NCBI GenBank assembly: GCA_900472605.1 | Contig: UCJD01000068.1 | Coordinates: 1-49,813, forward strand | Source of the DNA: Hyphomicrobiales bacterium | GTDB taxonomy: Bacteria > Pseudomonadota > Alphaproteobacteria > Rhizobiales > Rhizobiaceae | Length of the DNA stretch: 49,813 nucleotides | Direction: 5' to 3' | Shown: positions 1 to 8,385 of the stretch, piece after piece | Layout of the letters: every line of letters starts with the position of its first letter | How positions within the stretch are numbered: position 1 is the first letter of the stretch | The notes under the pieces: generated by a model | The model's input: only the letters and a program-made list of their open reading frames with translations | Told to the model about the DNA's origin: nothing | The model's database searches: none | Position numbers and translations under genes: made by a program

Positions 1-1406
1 GCGCGGATGCGCGCCAGGCCTGATGCAAGCAGGGAGGAGGCGGCGTCTTGCGTTGCGGCTTCGACGTAGCAGCGCATTTCCGGCGCGTTGCCGGAGGGCC
101 GGAAGTGGATGATGCGCTTGTCGGCGAGCGTGACCCTCAGACCGTCGATGTCGCTGGTGCTTGCGACCTGGCCGATCGGCTGCAGGAAGTCGGCGAGATT
201 ATCAGGGCTTGCGCGCAGATGGGCCATCAGCCTGGCGCTGGTCTCGACCGGGAAGTTCTCAAGCCGGTCTGCAGCCGCGAAGGCGAGGCCGTAGGCCGAT
301 GCGATGACCGACAACGGGCGCTTGTTCTCGGCTGCCTGCGCCAGTGTCGCCAGCATCGGCAGGAAGCAATCGCGGGTCGGCAGGGCGGTGAGCGTGTGGC
401 CGTTCACGTCGAAGTCGCTTGCCGTCAGCGTGCCGCCATTGGCTTCGAAGCCGACAACGCCTGATTTGTCGGATGCGAGCGCCTCCTGCATGCCTGATAT
501 CACGAAGGGCGAGCCGACGCGCGTGCGGGTGACGGTGAAAGCGCCCGATGCCTCGATGCCGGAATTGGAGGTGACGGGGGTGACCACCACGTTGGCACCG
601 AGGAAATTGGCGGCGATCAGGCCGAGCAGGTCGCCGCGCAGCGGGGTTCCGGTCTCGTCGGTGACCAGGGGACGGTCGCCGTCGCCATCGGCCGAGACGA
701 TGGCGTGGAGGCCATGCGTACGGGCGGCGTCCTTGAGGATCGCGATCGTCTCTTCCGAGACGGCTTCGGTATCGACGGGAATGAAGGTATCGGAACGGCC
801 GAAGGCCACGACATCAGCGCCGAAATGCTGAAGCAGATCGACCAGAAGATCGCGGGCGACGGTGCTGTGCTGGTAGACGCCGACCTTCAGGCCGGAGAGT
901 GCGTTGGCGGGGAGGAGATTAGCATTGCGCTCCGAAAACAGCGACAGGCATTCCGCCGATCGGTCCTGCGCCTGCTCATCGCCTCTCGCCCAGTCGAAGC
1001 CGCTACTGTCGAGATCGGCGGCAGCCGCGGTGATGGCCGCCTCGTCGGTCTTGTCGATCTCGCCGTCCGGCCGGTAGAACTTGATGCCGTTGCGGTCGGC
1101 GGGGATATGCGAGCCGGTGATCATCAGCGACGCGGCGCCGAGTTGCAGGCCGTAGAGAGCGAGCGCCGGGGTCGGCAGCGTGCCGCAATCGATGACCGCG
1201 AAGCCGAGTTTCGCAAGCGCGCTTGTGCAGTCGGCGGCGATCTCGGGGCTGGAATCGCGGAAGTCGCGGCCAATCAAGATCGGATCACCCGGACCGGCGC
1301 GGCCGCTGTCGAGGAGCGTGCGGCCAAAGGCCGTCGCATAGAGCGCCGACGCCCGGCCTTTCAAATCCTCGGAAAGGCCGCGAAGGCCGCTTGTCCCAAA
1401 TTTCAT
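1..1406 (-). CDS. Phosphomannomutase / phosphoglucomutase family protein (3' end cut by window edge)
   Basis: An alpha-D-phosphohexomutase that interconverts hexose 6-phosphate and hexose 1-phosphate in the cytoplasm. Read leftward from an ATG at 1406, it opens MKFGTSGLRG, the usual N-terminus of this family. The phosphoserine loop reads TGSHIPADRNGIKF with Ser99 as the likely catalytic serine, and a metal-binding DGDGDRP motif follows. About 468 codons are visible and the frame is still open at base 1, so the protein is near full length for the family (roughly 465-475). Rhizobial homologues are called NoeK or ExoC-like; which sugar is preferred cannot be read from sequence. It lies 2.7 kb from the polysaccharide cluster, and mannose-1-P is the precursor of the GDP-mannose used by the epimerase there. 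Ser-His-Ile-Pro in place of the common Ser-His-Asn-Pro is a variation. Confidence 0.88.
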   Translation of the reverse strand, partial: MKFGTSGLRGLSEDLKGRASALYATAFGRTLLDSGRAGPGDPILIGRDFRDSSPEIAADCTSALAKLGFAVIDCGTLPTPALALYGLQLGAASLMITGSHIPADRNGIKFYRPDGEIDKTDEAAITAAAADLDSSGFDWARGDEQAQDRSAECLSLFSERNANLLPANALSGLKVGVYQHSTVARDLLVDLLQHFGADVVAFGRSDTFIPVDTEAVSEETIAILKDAARTHGLHAIVSADGDGDRPLVTDETGTPLRGDLLGLIAANFLGANVVVTPVTSNSGIEASGAFTVTRTRVGSPFVISGMQEALASDKSGVVGFEANGGTLTASDFDVNGHTLTALPTRDCFLPMLATLAQAAENKRPLSVIASAYGLAFAAADRLENFPVETSARLMAHLRASPDNLADFLQPIGQVASTSDIDGLRVTLADKRIIHFRPSGNAPEMRCYVEAATQDAASSLLASGLARIR

Positions 1407-1567
1407 TCTGAATAAGCCCTCGGCAACGCTTGAATTCGTCCGTGTTTTGAAAGCAGACTACGCAAAGTTCGTAAACTTTGATGGCCGGCGACCGGTAAAA
1501 TGTCCGCCAAATCCCTTTTCGACGCAAGTTAGTCGCTCGCTTTTGGCGAGCCGGTGGAGGCAATTGC

Positions 1568-2269
1568 ATGAATGAACAGATCATCGCACTCGAAGACAGC
1601 TGGAAGAGCGCCTTGTCCACAGAGTTCGAGCAGCCCTACATGCAAAGGCTGAAAAACTTCCTTATCGAGCGAAAGCAGATGGGGAAACGGATTTTTCCTA
1701 GAGGATCGGAATATTTCCGCGCGCTTGACCTGACGCCGCTTACAGATGTGAAAGTCGTGATCCTCGGCCAGGATCCCTATCACGGCTCGGGCCAGGCGCA
1801 TGGCCTGTGCTTCAGCGTGCAGCCGGGCATCAGAATTCCGCCGTCGCTGGTCAATATCTACAAGGAGTTGCAGGCTGATCTCGGCATCGTGCCGCCGCGC
1901 CACGGGTTCCTCGAACACTGGGCAAGGCAGGGCGTTCTGCTTTTGAACAGCGTCTTAACGGTGGAGGAAGCCCAGGCCGCGTCGCATCAGGGCAAGGGAT
2001 GGGAAACCTTCACGGATGCCGTCATCCGCAAGGTCAACGACGAGTGCGACGCCGTCGTCTTCATTCTCTGGGGCGCCTATGCGCAGCGCAAGGCGGCGTT
2101 CGTGGATACGTCCAGGCACCTCGTTCTCAAATCGCCGCATCCGTCGCCGCTTTCGGCGCATAACGGCTTTTTCGGCTGCCATCACTTCTCGAAGGCCAAC
2201 GTGTTTCTTGAGGAACACGGCCGTTCGCCGATCGACTGGCAGCTTCCTGAAAATCCAGTGGATGAATAG
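1568..2269 (+). CDS. ung: Uracil-DNA glycosylase, family 1
   Basis: Removes uracil from DNA by cleaving the N-glycosidic bond, the first step of base excision repair. The 233-residue length is normal for Ung. The water-activating motif GQDPYHG is intact with catalytic Asp69, and the DNA-intercalating HPSPLSAH motif is present with His191. A Shine-Dalgarno-like GGAGG about nine bases before the ATG supports the start. The gene is divergent from the phosphomannomutase across 161 bases and is followed by a perfect hairpin, so it is probably monocistronic. Confidence 0.97.
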   Translation: MNEQIIALEDSWKSALSTEFEQPYMQRLKNFLIERKQMGKRIFPRGSEYFRALDLTPLTDVKVVILGQDPYHGSGQAHGLCFSVQPGIRIPPSLVNIYKELQADLGIVPPRHGFLEHWARQGVLLLNSVLTVEEAQAASHQGKGWETFTDAVIRKVNDECDAVVFILWGAYAQRKAAFVDTSRHLVLKSPHPSPLSAHNGFFGCHHFSKANVFLEEHGRSPIDWQLPENPVDE

Positions 2270-2276
2270 CTGGCGA

Positions 2277-2300
2277 TGAACGACGTCTATTCGTCGTTCA
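2277..2300. terminator. Hairpin after ung
   Basis: A perfect 9-bp inverted repeat (TGAACGACG / CGTCGTTCA) with a 6-base loop starts seven bases after the ung stop. No real T-run follows, only CTAAAAG, so it may be a weak terminator or an mRNA-stabilising hairpin. Confidence 0.5.
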
Positions 2301-2408
2301 CTAAAAGTAGACAATCCGTTCCGGCCATTGGGACTATTCCAACGACCGGATAAGGATCATCTATGACCCATCGAACAGCCCGCCAGACGGGCCAGAAAGG
2401 GGTCTCAA

Positions 2409-3341
2409 ATGCTCGACCAGATCAAGGGTCTTCATCACGTGACGTCGATGGCTGCGAACGCCCAGACGAACAATCAGTTTTTCACCCATGCGCTCGGCCT
2501 GCGCCGCGTCAAGAAGACTGTCAATTTCGACGCGCCCGACGTCTACCACCTCTATTACGGTGACGAGAACGGTGCGCCGGGCACGATCATGACCTACTTC
2601 CCGTTCCCGAAGATGGCGCAGGGTCGTCCAGGCACCGGCGAAGTCGGAACGACGGTCTACTCTATTCCGCAGGGTTCGATCGGCTTCTGGAGCGATCGTC
2701 TCGCCAAGCTGGATGTGACGGGTCTCAAGACCGAGGAAACATTCGGTGAGAAGAGGCTGAACTTTGCCGGTCCCGATGGTGACGGCTTTGCACTGGTCGA
2801 GGTCAAGGACGACGCCCGTCTTCCCTGGACGCATGGCGGCGTCGGCGAGGATCATGCGATCCGCGGATTCCATTCGGTTGCGATGCGGCTGCGCGACGAC
2901 GGCGCGACGTCGGAACTGCTGACGTTCATGGGTTATCAGGTCCAAGAGGAGCGCGACGGCGTCAAGCGCCTGACCATTCCCGGCGGCAACGGCGCGCATC
3001 TGATCGATCTTGAGACGATGCCGAACATCTCGCGGGCGCTTCCGGGCGCGGGCTCGGTGCATCACGTTGCCTTCGCCGTCGAGAACCGCGCGAAGCAACT
3101 GGAGGTCCGCAAGGCCCTGATGGACACCGGATACCAGGTGACGCCTGTTATCGACCGCGATTACTTCTGGGCGATCTATTTCCGCACGCCAGGCGGCGTG
3201 CTGTTTGAAATCGCCACCAACGAACCGGGCTTCGACCGGGACGAGGATACGGCGCATCTCGGCGAAGCGCTGACGCTGCCGACGCAGCACGAGCATCTGC
3301 GCTCGTTGCTGGAACAGCATCTCGAACCGCTGGAAGTATAA
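2409..3341 (+). CDS. Ring-cleaving dioxygenase of the VOC (glyoxalase/extradiol) superfamily, MhqO/MhqE-like
   Basis: A 310-residue protein with two vicinal-oxygen-chelate halves. The first begins at LHHVTSMA (His9/His10) and the second at VHHVAFAV near residue 216. GVLFEIATN near residue 270 supplies the usual metal-ligand glutamate. The family includes Bacillus YkcA/MhqO and MhqE, linked to breakdown or detoxification of hydroquinones and catechol-type electrophiles, so a metal-dependent ring opening is likely; the substrate is not readable. GAAAGGGG precedes the ATG. The following hydrolase starts 14 bases downstream in the same direction. The pairing of a dioxygenase with a small esterase mirrors the mhqD/mhqE arrangement in Bacillus and supports a shared operon. 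Confidence 0.85.
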   Translation: MLDQIKGLHHVTSMAANAQTNNQFFTHALGLRRVKKTVNFDAPDVYHLYYGDENGAPGTIMTYFPFPKMAQGRPGTGEVGTTVYSIPQGSIGFWSDRLAKLDVTGLKTEETFGEKRLNFAGPDGDGFALVEVKDDARLPWTHGGVGEDHAIRGFHSVAMRLRDDGATSELLTFMGYQVQEERDGVKRLTIPGGNGAHLIDLETMPNISRALPGAGSVHHVAFAVENRAKQLEVRKALMDTGYQVTPVIDRDYFWAIYFRTPGGVLFEIATNEPGFDRDEDTAHLGEALTLPTQHEHLRSLLEQHLEPLEV

Positions 3342-3355
3342 GACAGGATATCGAC

Positions 3356-3964
3356 ATGACCGATCACGGATATGTGCACCGGCTGCATGCCGGTGCGGCA
3401 GGCAAACCTATTCTCTTCACTTTGCATGGAACGGGCGGAGACGAGAACCAGTTCTTCGACTTCGCGCGACAGCTCCTGCCCGAGGCGACAATCGTTTCGC
3501 CACGCGGCGACGTTTCGGAATACGGCGCGGCGCGCTTCTTCAAGCGCACCGGCGAGGGTGTTTACGATATGGCCGATCTGGCGCGGGCGACCGACAAGCT
3601 GGCGGGTTATGTCAGCGAGCTCGCGCGGGAGCACCAGGCTTCGGCGATCCTCGGGCTGGGCTTTTCGAACGGCGCCAACATTCTCGCCAACGTGCTGATC
3701 GAGAAGGGACTTTTCGATGCGTCGGCGCTGATGCATCCGCTCATTCCCTTCCAGCCGAAGGCGAATGCCGGTCTGGCGGGCCGCAAGGTGTTGATCACGG
3801 CCGGCGAGCGTGATCCGATCAGCCCCGTGCCGGTCACGAAGGCGCTGGCCGATTATTACGAGCGCCAGAACGCTGCCGTGACGACCGTATGGCATCCCGG
3901 CGGACATGAGATCCGGCCGAACGAGGTCGATGCGATCAAGGCTCTCTTCGAGCCGTACCGATAA
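3356..3964 (+). CDS. Alpha/beta hydrolase, phospholipase/carboxylesterase family (MhqD-like)
   Basis: A 202-residue cytoplasmic serine hydrolase. The nucleophile elbow GLGFSNGAN carries Ser104; Asp153 (GERDPISPV) and His184 (HPGGHEI) complete a readable catalytic triad. The oxyanion region HGTGGDEN lies near residue 24. These are hallmarks of the carboxylesterase/phospholipase family that includes Bacillus MhqD. It is the second gene of a two-gene operon with the dioxygenase, which suggests it hydrolyses a ring-fission product or an ester of the same pathway. This role is inferred from pairing. A clear terminator hairpin follows. Confidence 0.87.
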   Translation: MTDHGYVHRLHAGAAGKPILFTLHGTGGDENQFFDFARQLLPEATIVSPRGDVSEYGAARFFKRTGEGVYDMADLARATDKLAGYVSELAREHQASAILGLGFSNGANILANVLIEKGLFDASALMHPLIPFQPKANAGLAGRKVLITAGERDPISPVPVTKALADYYERQNAAVTTVWHPGGHEIRPNEVDAIKALFEPYR

Positions 3965-3971
3965 GCGACGC

Positions 3972-4006
3972 CATCGGGCAGACCTTTCGAGGCTGCCCGA
4001 TGTTTT
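3972..4006 (+). terminator. Rho-independent terminator of the dioxygenase-hydrolase operon
   Basis: A 10-bp stem (CATCGGGCAG / CTGCCCGATG) is extended inward by CCT/AGG and followed directly by TTTT. It begins eight bases after the hydrolase stop. Confidence 0.8.
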
Positions 4007-4118
4007 CCAGCGTCCTACCACTTTGATCTAGGGTTATGCCTTCAATCTTCTGTGGTAATTTTTCATCATTGATACTGGAGCGGGTATAGGATCTCATTTT
4101 CCGAGGATATGCATTCGT

Positions 4119-5972
4119 ATGAGCGATATTGCCGACCTCAGGATGATTTCAGGCCTTCTCCGTCGCCAGATCTGGGTGGTCTTCGCCACAGCCGCCGCCA
4201 TTCTGTCGCTCACCGCTATCGCCCTGATCTTGCTGACGCCGCGATACACGGCGCAGGCGCTCGTCGTCGTCGACACCAGCGCCAAGAACCTGCTGGCGCC
4301 GGAGAGTGCGGCAATTGCCAGTGCTTCCGATAACGCGCGCGTCGAGGGGGAGGTGCGGATCGCGCAGTCCGATGCGGTGCTTCTCGACGTGGTGCGGGAG
4401 GGCAAGCTGGCTGATGACACGGAGTTCGCGCCCCAACCTACCTATTTTGACCTCATCGTTACCTTGGCCCGCCTCGGTCACGCTTCGTCCGGCGCCACGG
4501 ATGTTGCCGAGCGCGAAACACTGGCCTCGTTCAAGGAGGCTGTCCGTGTTCGCCGCGAGGGACTGACCTATCTCATCACCGTTGGCGTCACCTCGCGCGA
4601 TGCCGGGAAGGCGGCACTTCTGGCCAATCTGGTGGCGTCGGTTTACGTCCGACACCAGATCGACGCCAAGGTTGCGGGCACGATCGCGGCCCGCAACAGC
4701 CTGCAGGCCCGGGTGAGCGCCGCCAAGGACAGCCTTGCCAGCCACGAGGGGCGACTGGATGCCTTCCTTATCGCCAATGCCGGTATGCGCGATGCTTTCA
4801 GCAATGCCGATACGGGCCTGCGCGTCGCCGATGCGCAGTTCAATCAGCCGGCTCCGTCAGCGGCAAGTGCGACCCAGCTGCCGACGCCCTCCGAGACTTT
4901 GACGCAATTCTACAGCCTGCAGCAATCCGCGCAGATCGCGCGGACGCAATATCAAAACCTTCTCACGCGATTGCAGGATTTCGAGGCGCAGGCCAGCCTC
5001 CAGCTGGCCGACAGCCGTGTGATTTCGGAGGCCTTGCCGCCTATCGAGCCGTCATATCCGAGGAGTTTGGCGATCCTTGGCGTGATGAGCGTCGTCGCGC
5101 TTGGGTTCGGCATAGGAGCGGGTTTCCTGCGGGAGTTCTTCGTTGGCGGGTTTACCGGGGAGGATCAGGTCGAGGCGGTTCTGAACATCCAGCTGGCGTC
5201 GGTGGTGCCGCATGAAGAGGGTGGTGAGCTGGAGCGGCCACATGGGCGCGGGCTTTCCGACCGGATCATGGCGGCGCCGCTCTCGGTCTTTTCGGAATCG
5301 ATCCGGCGTATCCGGGTCTCGGTCGAGCAGGCGCTTCTCAGCAGGCATCCGACGCTGGATGATGCCCGCGAGGAGGGGATCGTCATCATGGTGTCCTCCA
5401 GTCTTCCGGGTGAGGGGAAATCGACGCTTGCGACTGCGCTGGCGCGGACCTATTCGCTTGCGGGGAAGCGCACGCTGCTCATCGACTGCGATCTCAGGAA
5501 GCCCAGCATTCACCGCCACGTCGATCGCGAGCCGACGCCCGCCTTCGTCAATCTGTTGCGCGGAGAGGCCGATCCGGGGCTCGCCAGCATGGTGGCCGTC
5601 GATCACGCCACGAACCTCTCCGTCATACTGGGCGCGCGGCCGGCGGAGTTCGCGACGGACGAGTTGCTGATGAGCGCGCGGGTGCGGGCGCTTCTTTCTC
5701 GGGCGCGGCTACATTTCGACTACGTCGTCATCGACACCCCGCCGGTCGAAGCGGCCGTGGATGCGCTTTATCTGGCGAGGCTCTGCGATGTCGCGCTCTT
5801 TGTCGTTCGCTGGGCGCGAACGCCGCAGAATGCCGCACGCAAGGCGGTAGCGGCGCTGAAGGGAAATGTGCCCGATGGCACGCCCGTCATCGCGGTGCTG
5901 AACGGGCAGGATCAACGCCACTGGTTCCGCTTCAAGGCCAAGCCGCTGTGGCGCGCGGCCTATGCAGGATAG
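4119..5972 (+). CDS. Wzc/ExoP-type polysaccharide co-polymerase with C-terminal tyrosine-kinase-like ATPase
   Basis: A 617-residue inner-membrane protein that regulates chain length and export of a surface polysaccharide. The N-terminal Wzz domain has a first membrane span at about residues 17-38, a long periplasmic region with coiled-coil character (about 190-290), and a second span at about 312-335. The cytoplasmic ATPase follows with Walker A SSLPGEGKST (Lys434), Walker A' LLIDCDLRKP near 453, and Walker B VVIDTPP near 536. This matches bacterial tyrosine kinases of the PCP-2a class. The C-terminus lacks the usual cluster of tyrosines (only one near the end), so autophosphorylation may be reduced or occur elsewhere. 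The start is uncertain: GAGGA lies about 12 bases upstream. It is separated by 213 bases from the glycosyltransferase operon and is probably co-regulated with it. Confidence 0.9.
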   Translation: MSDIADLRMISGLLRRQIWVVFATAAAILSLTAIALILLTPRYTAQALVVVDTSAKNLLAPESAAIASASDNARVEGEVRIAQSDAVLLDVVREGKLADDTEFAPQPTYFDLIVTLARLGHASSGATDVAERETLASFKEAVRVRREGLTYLITVGVTSRDAGKAALLANLVASVYVRHQIDAKVAGTIAARNSLQARVSAAKDSLASHEGRLDAFLIANAGMRDAFSNADTGLRVADAQFNQPAPSAASATQLPTPSETLTQFYSLQQSAQIARTQYQNLLTRLQDFEAQASLQLADSRVISEALPPIEPSYPRSLAILGVMSVVALGFGIGAGFLREFFVGGFTGEDQVEAVLNIQLASVVPHEEGGELERPHGRGLSDRIMAAPLSVFSESIRRIRVSVEQALLSRHPTLDDAREEGIVIMVSSSLPGEGKSTLATALARTYSLAGKRTLLIDCDLRKPSIHRHVDREPTPAFVNLLRGEADPGLASMVAVDHATNLSVILGARPAEFATDELLMSARVRALLSRARLHFDYVVIDTPPVEAAVDALYLARLCDVALFVVRWARTPQNAARKAVAALKGNVPDGTPVIAVLNGQDQRHWFRFKAKPLWRAAYAG

Positions 5973-6185
5973 GGTTGTGCCCCCCCTGTGGCAACTTACC
6001 TCTTTAGGTGCAATCCAGGTGTTTAGCGGTGGCGTCCGCTTGACATGTCGATTGCGTTACTAAAGGTTTCATCCATTCATAAATGCAACCTTATTCGCGT
6101 CATGGCTGCGCCCCGACTTTTCTCGGTGGCGCATGATTGCAGGCATTTGAAATAGCAATTTCACTCATTCGTTGAAGAGCGACGC

Positions 6186-7394
6186 ATGGTTCGTGCAAGG
6201 CGCATTCTCGTCCACGATTATTCCGGCCATCCATTTCAGGTGCAGCTTGCCCGCTCTCTGGCGCGACGCGGATATGAGGTGCTGCACGTCCATTCCGAAA
6301 GCTTCCAGACGCCGAAGGGCGACCTCACCGCGCGGCCGGACGATCCGCCCGGGTTCCGCATCGCCGGCCTTTCGCTGTCCGAGCCATTTCAGAAATCGAG
6401 TTTCCTGAAGCGGCGGGCGCAGGAGATCGAGTTCGGACGGCTGGTGGCCGGCGAGATCAAGCAGTTTCGGCCGCAAATCGTGCTTTCCGCCAACGCGCCG
6501 CTCGACACGCAGGCCGTCATTCACAAGGCCGCGCGCGCCTGCGAGGCACGGTTCGTGTTCTGGCTTCAGGATATCTACAGCGAGGCCATCGGCCGCTTCC
6601 TGCCCGCGACGTTTCCGCTGATCGGCAATGCGGTCGCCCGCCGATACCAGCGGTTGGAATTCGGTCTTCTCAGGGCAAGCGATCATGTCGTCGCGATCAC
6701 CGACGACTTCGTTCCATATCTCCGGCTGAACGGCATCACGCCCGATCGGATCTCTGTCATCGAGAACTGGGCGCCGCTGGATGAGATGCGATCAGTTGGA
6801 CCCGCAGCGTCCGAGAGCGAAAGAGGCAATGTCCCGGTCCGGGCGATCTATGCCGGCACGCTTGGCTATAAGCACAATCCCGATCTGCTGCTCAAGGCCG
6901 CGAAAGCGCTGCCGATCACGATCGACGTCCATTCCGAGGGCGCGATCGCCGAGGGCCTGGCGCGCAAGGCGGTGGCGGAAGGGGTCACCAATCTTTGCGT
7001 AAAGCCGTGGGTACCGTTTGTCGATCTTCCGGATGTTCTCGGGGCTGCCGATATTCTGATCGCGATGATCGAAGAGGACGCCGGCGCTTTCTGCGTGCCA
7101 TCCAAGGTGCTGACCTATTTTGGATGCGGGCGGCCGGTGCTTGGCTCCGTGCCACGCAACAACCTGGCCCGGCGTCTGATCGAACGCGCCGATGCCGGTC
7201 TTGCGTCGGATCCTGATGACGCGGCGGGGTTCATCGAAAATCTGCGTGGGCTTGTCGGAGATGCCGGGCTGCGCCTCCGGCTTGGCGCCAACGGTCTGGC
7301 CCATGCTCGCGCAAACTTCGCGATCGAGCCTATCACCGACCGTTTCGAGGCCATTTTCGCTGGTCTTCATGAGATGGAGAAACAAGCAATCTAG
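6186..7394 (+). CDS. Glycosyltransferase family 4 (WbuB-like)
   Basis: A 402-residue GT-B fold glycosyltransferase, probably acting on a lipid-linked sugar at the cytoplasmic face of the membrane. The N-terminal half starts RRILVHDYSGHPFQVQLARS. The C-terminal half contains YAGTLGYKHNPDLLLKA, typical of GT4 nucleotide-sugar binding, and GAFCVPSKVLTYFGCGRPVL, whose SKVLTYFGCGRPV segment resembles the WbuB-type donor-binding motif (usual form PSKxxxYxAxGxP). Donor and acceptor cannot be assigned. It is the first gene of an apparent five-gene transcription unit (glycosyltransferase, epimerase, flippase, polymerase, acyltransferase) with gaps of 16 bases or less, then overlaps. Confidence 0.85.
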   Translation: MVRARRILVHDYSGHPFQVQLARSLARRGYEVLHVHSESFQTPKGDLTARPDDPPGFRIAGLSLSEPFQKSSFLKRRAQEIEFGRLVAGEIKQFRPQIVLSANAPLDTQAVIHKAARACEARFVFWLQDIYSEAIGRFLPATFPLIGNAVARRYQRLEFGLLRASDHVVAITDDFVPYLRLNGITPDRISVIENWAPLDEMRSVGPAASESERGNVPVRAIYAGTLGYKHNPDLLLKAAKALPITIDVHSEGAIAEGLARKAVAEGVTNLCVKPWVPFVDLPDVLGAADILIAMIEEDAGAFCVPSKVLTYFGCGRPVLGSVPRNNLARRLIERADAGLASDPDDAAGFIENLRGLVGDAGLRLRLGANGLAHARANFAIEPITDRFEAIFAGLHEMEKQAI

Positions 7395-7410
7395 CGCTGG
7401 GGGGCGTTGC

Positions 7411-8385
7411 ATGCTGGAGAAGACCGCACTTGTCTGCGGCGCCGGTGGGTTTATCGGCAGCCATCTCGTTACGCGGCTGAAACGCGACGGCTTTTGGGTT
7501 CGCGGCGTCGATCTCAAATTGCCCGACTACGAGGAGAGCGTGGCCGACGAATTCATCGTCGGCGATCTCAGACTGATCGACGTCTGCGACAGGGTGATCG
7601 ATCGGGATTTCCAGGAAGTCTATCAGCTCGCCGCCGATATGGGCGGAGCTGGCTATATTTTCACCGGGCGGCACGATGCCGATATCATCCACAACTCGGC
7701 GACGATCAATCTCAACGTCGCCGATCTGTGCCGTCGACGCGGGGTTGGCCGCGTGTTTTTCTCGTCGTCGGCCTGCGTTTATCCCGCCATCAACCAGACC
7801 GATCCCGATAACCCCAATTGCGTGGAATCGTCGGCTTATCCCGCCGCACCCGACAGCGAGTATGGCTGGGAGAAGCTGATTTCGGAGCGACTGTTCCAGT
7901 CTTATGCCCGCAACTACGGGATGACCTGCCGTATCGCCCGCTATCACAATATCTTCGGCCCATCGGGAACCTGGGACGGCGGCAAGGAAAAGGCGCCGGC
8001 GGCCATCTGCCGGAAGGTGGCGCAGGCGGACAATGGTGGCGAGATCGAGATCTGGGGCGATGGCCGGCAGACCCGATCCTTTCTCTACATCGACGAATGC
8101 ATCGAAGGCACGATCCGGTTGATGCGCTCGGACTTCGCCGGGCCGGTCAATATCGGCTCCGAGGAAATGGTGAGCATCAACCGCCTGGCCGACATGGTGT
8201 GCGAGATCGCCGGCAAGCGGCTGCATAAAAGGCATGTCGATGGTCCGGTTGGCGTTCGCGGGCGGACATCGGACAGTCGGCTGATCACCGAAACGCTCCA
8301 CTGGCGGCCGACGCAGAGCCTGATGGATGGCCTTGAAAAGACCTATGCGTGGATCGAGAGCCAGCTGCTGCGGAGTGCTGCGTGA
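7411..8385 (+). CDS. NAD-dependent sugar epimerase closely resembling GDP-mannose 3,5-epimerase
   Basis: A 324-residue short-chain dehydrogenase/reductase-type epimerase. It begins MLEKTALVCGAGGFIG (Rossmann GxGGxxG). The sequence carries the signature pattern of plant GDP-mannose 3,5-epimerase: LAADMGG, SSACVYP with Cys122, YGWEK with Tyr151/Lys155, GGKEKAPAA with Lys194, then WGDGRQTRSF and GPVGVRGRTSD. Cys122 and Lys194 are 72 residues apart, as are the acid/base pair Cys145 and Lys217 of the Arabidopsis enzyme. Predicted reaction: GDP-D-mannose to GDP-L-galactose and/or GDP-L-gulose. The ATG at 7411 is preferred because the frame upstream overlaps the glycosyltransferase and the Rossmann motif starts directly after it. 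The next gene's start overlaps its stop. Confidence 0.87.
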   Translation: MLEKTALVCGAGGFIGSHLVTRLKRDGFWVRGVDLKLPDYEESVADEFIVGDLRLIDVCDRVIDRDFQEVYQLAADMGGAGYIFTGRHDADIIHNSATINLNVADLCRRRGVGRVFFSSSACVYPAINQTDPDNPNCVESSAYPAAPDSEYGWEKLISERLFQSYARNYGMTCRIARYHNIFGPSGTWDGGKEKAPAAICRKVAQADNGGEIEIWGDGRQTRSFLYIDECIEGTIRLMRSDFAGPVNIGSEEMVSINRLADMVCEIAGKRLHKRHVDGPVGVRGRTSDSRLITETLHWRPTQSLMDGLEKTYAWIESQLLRSAA

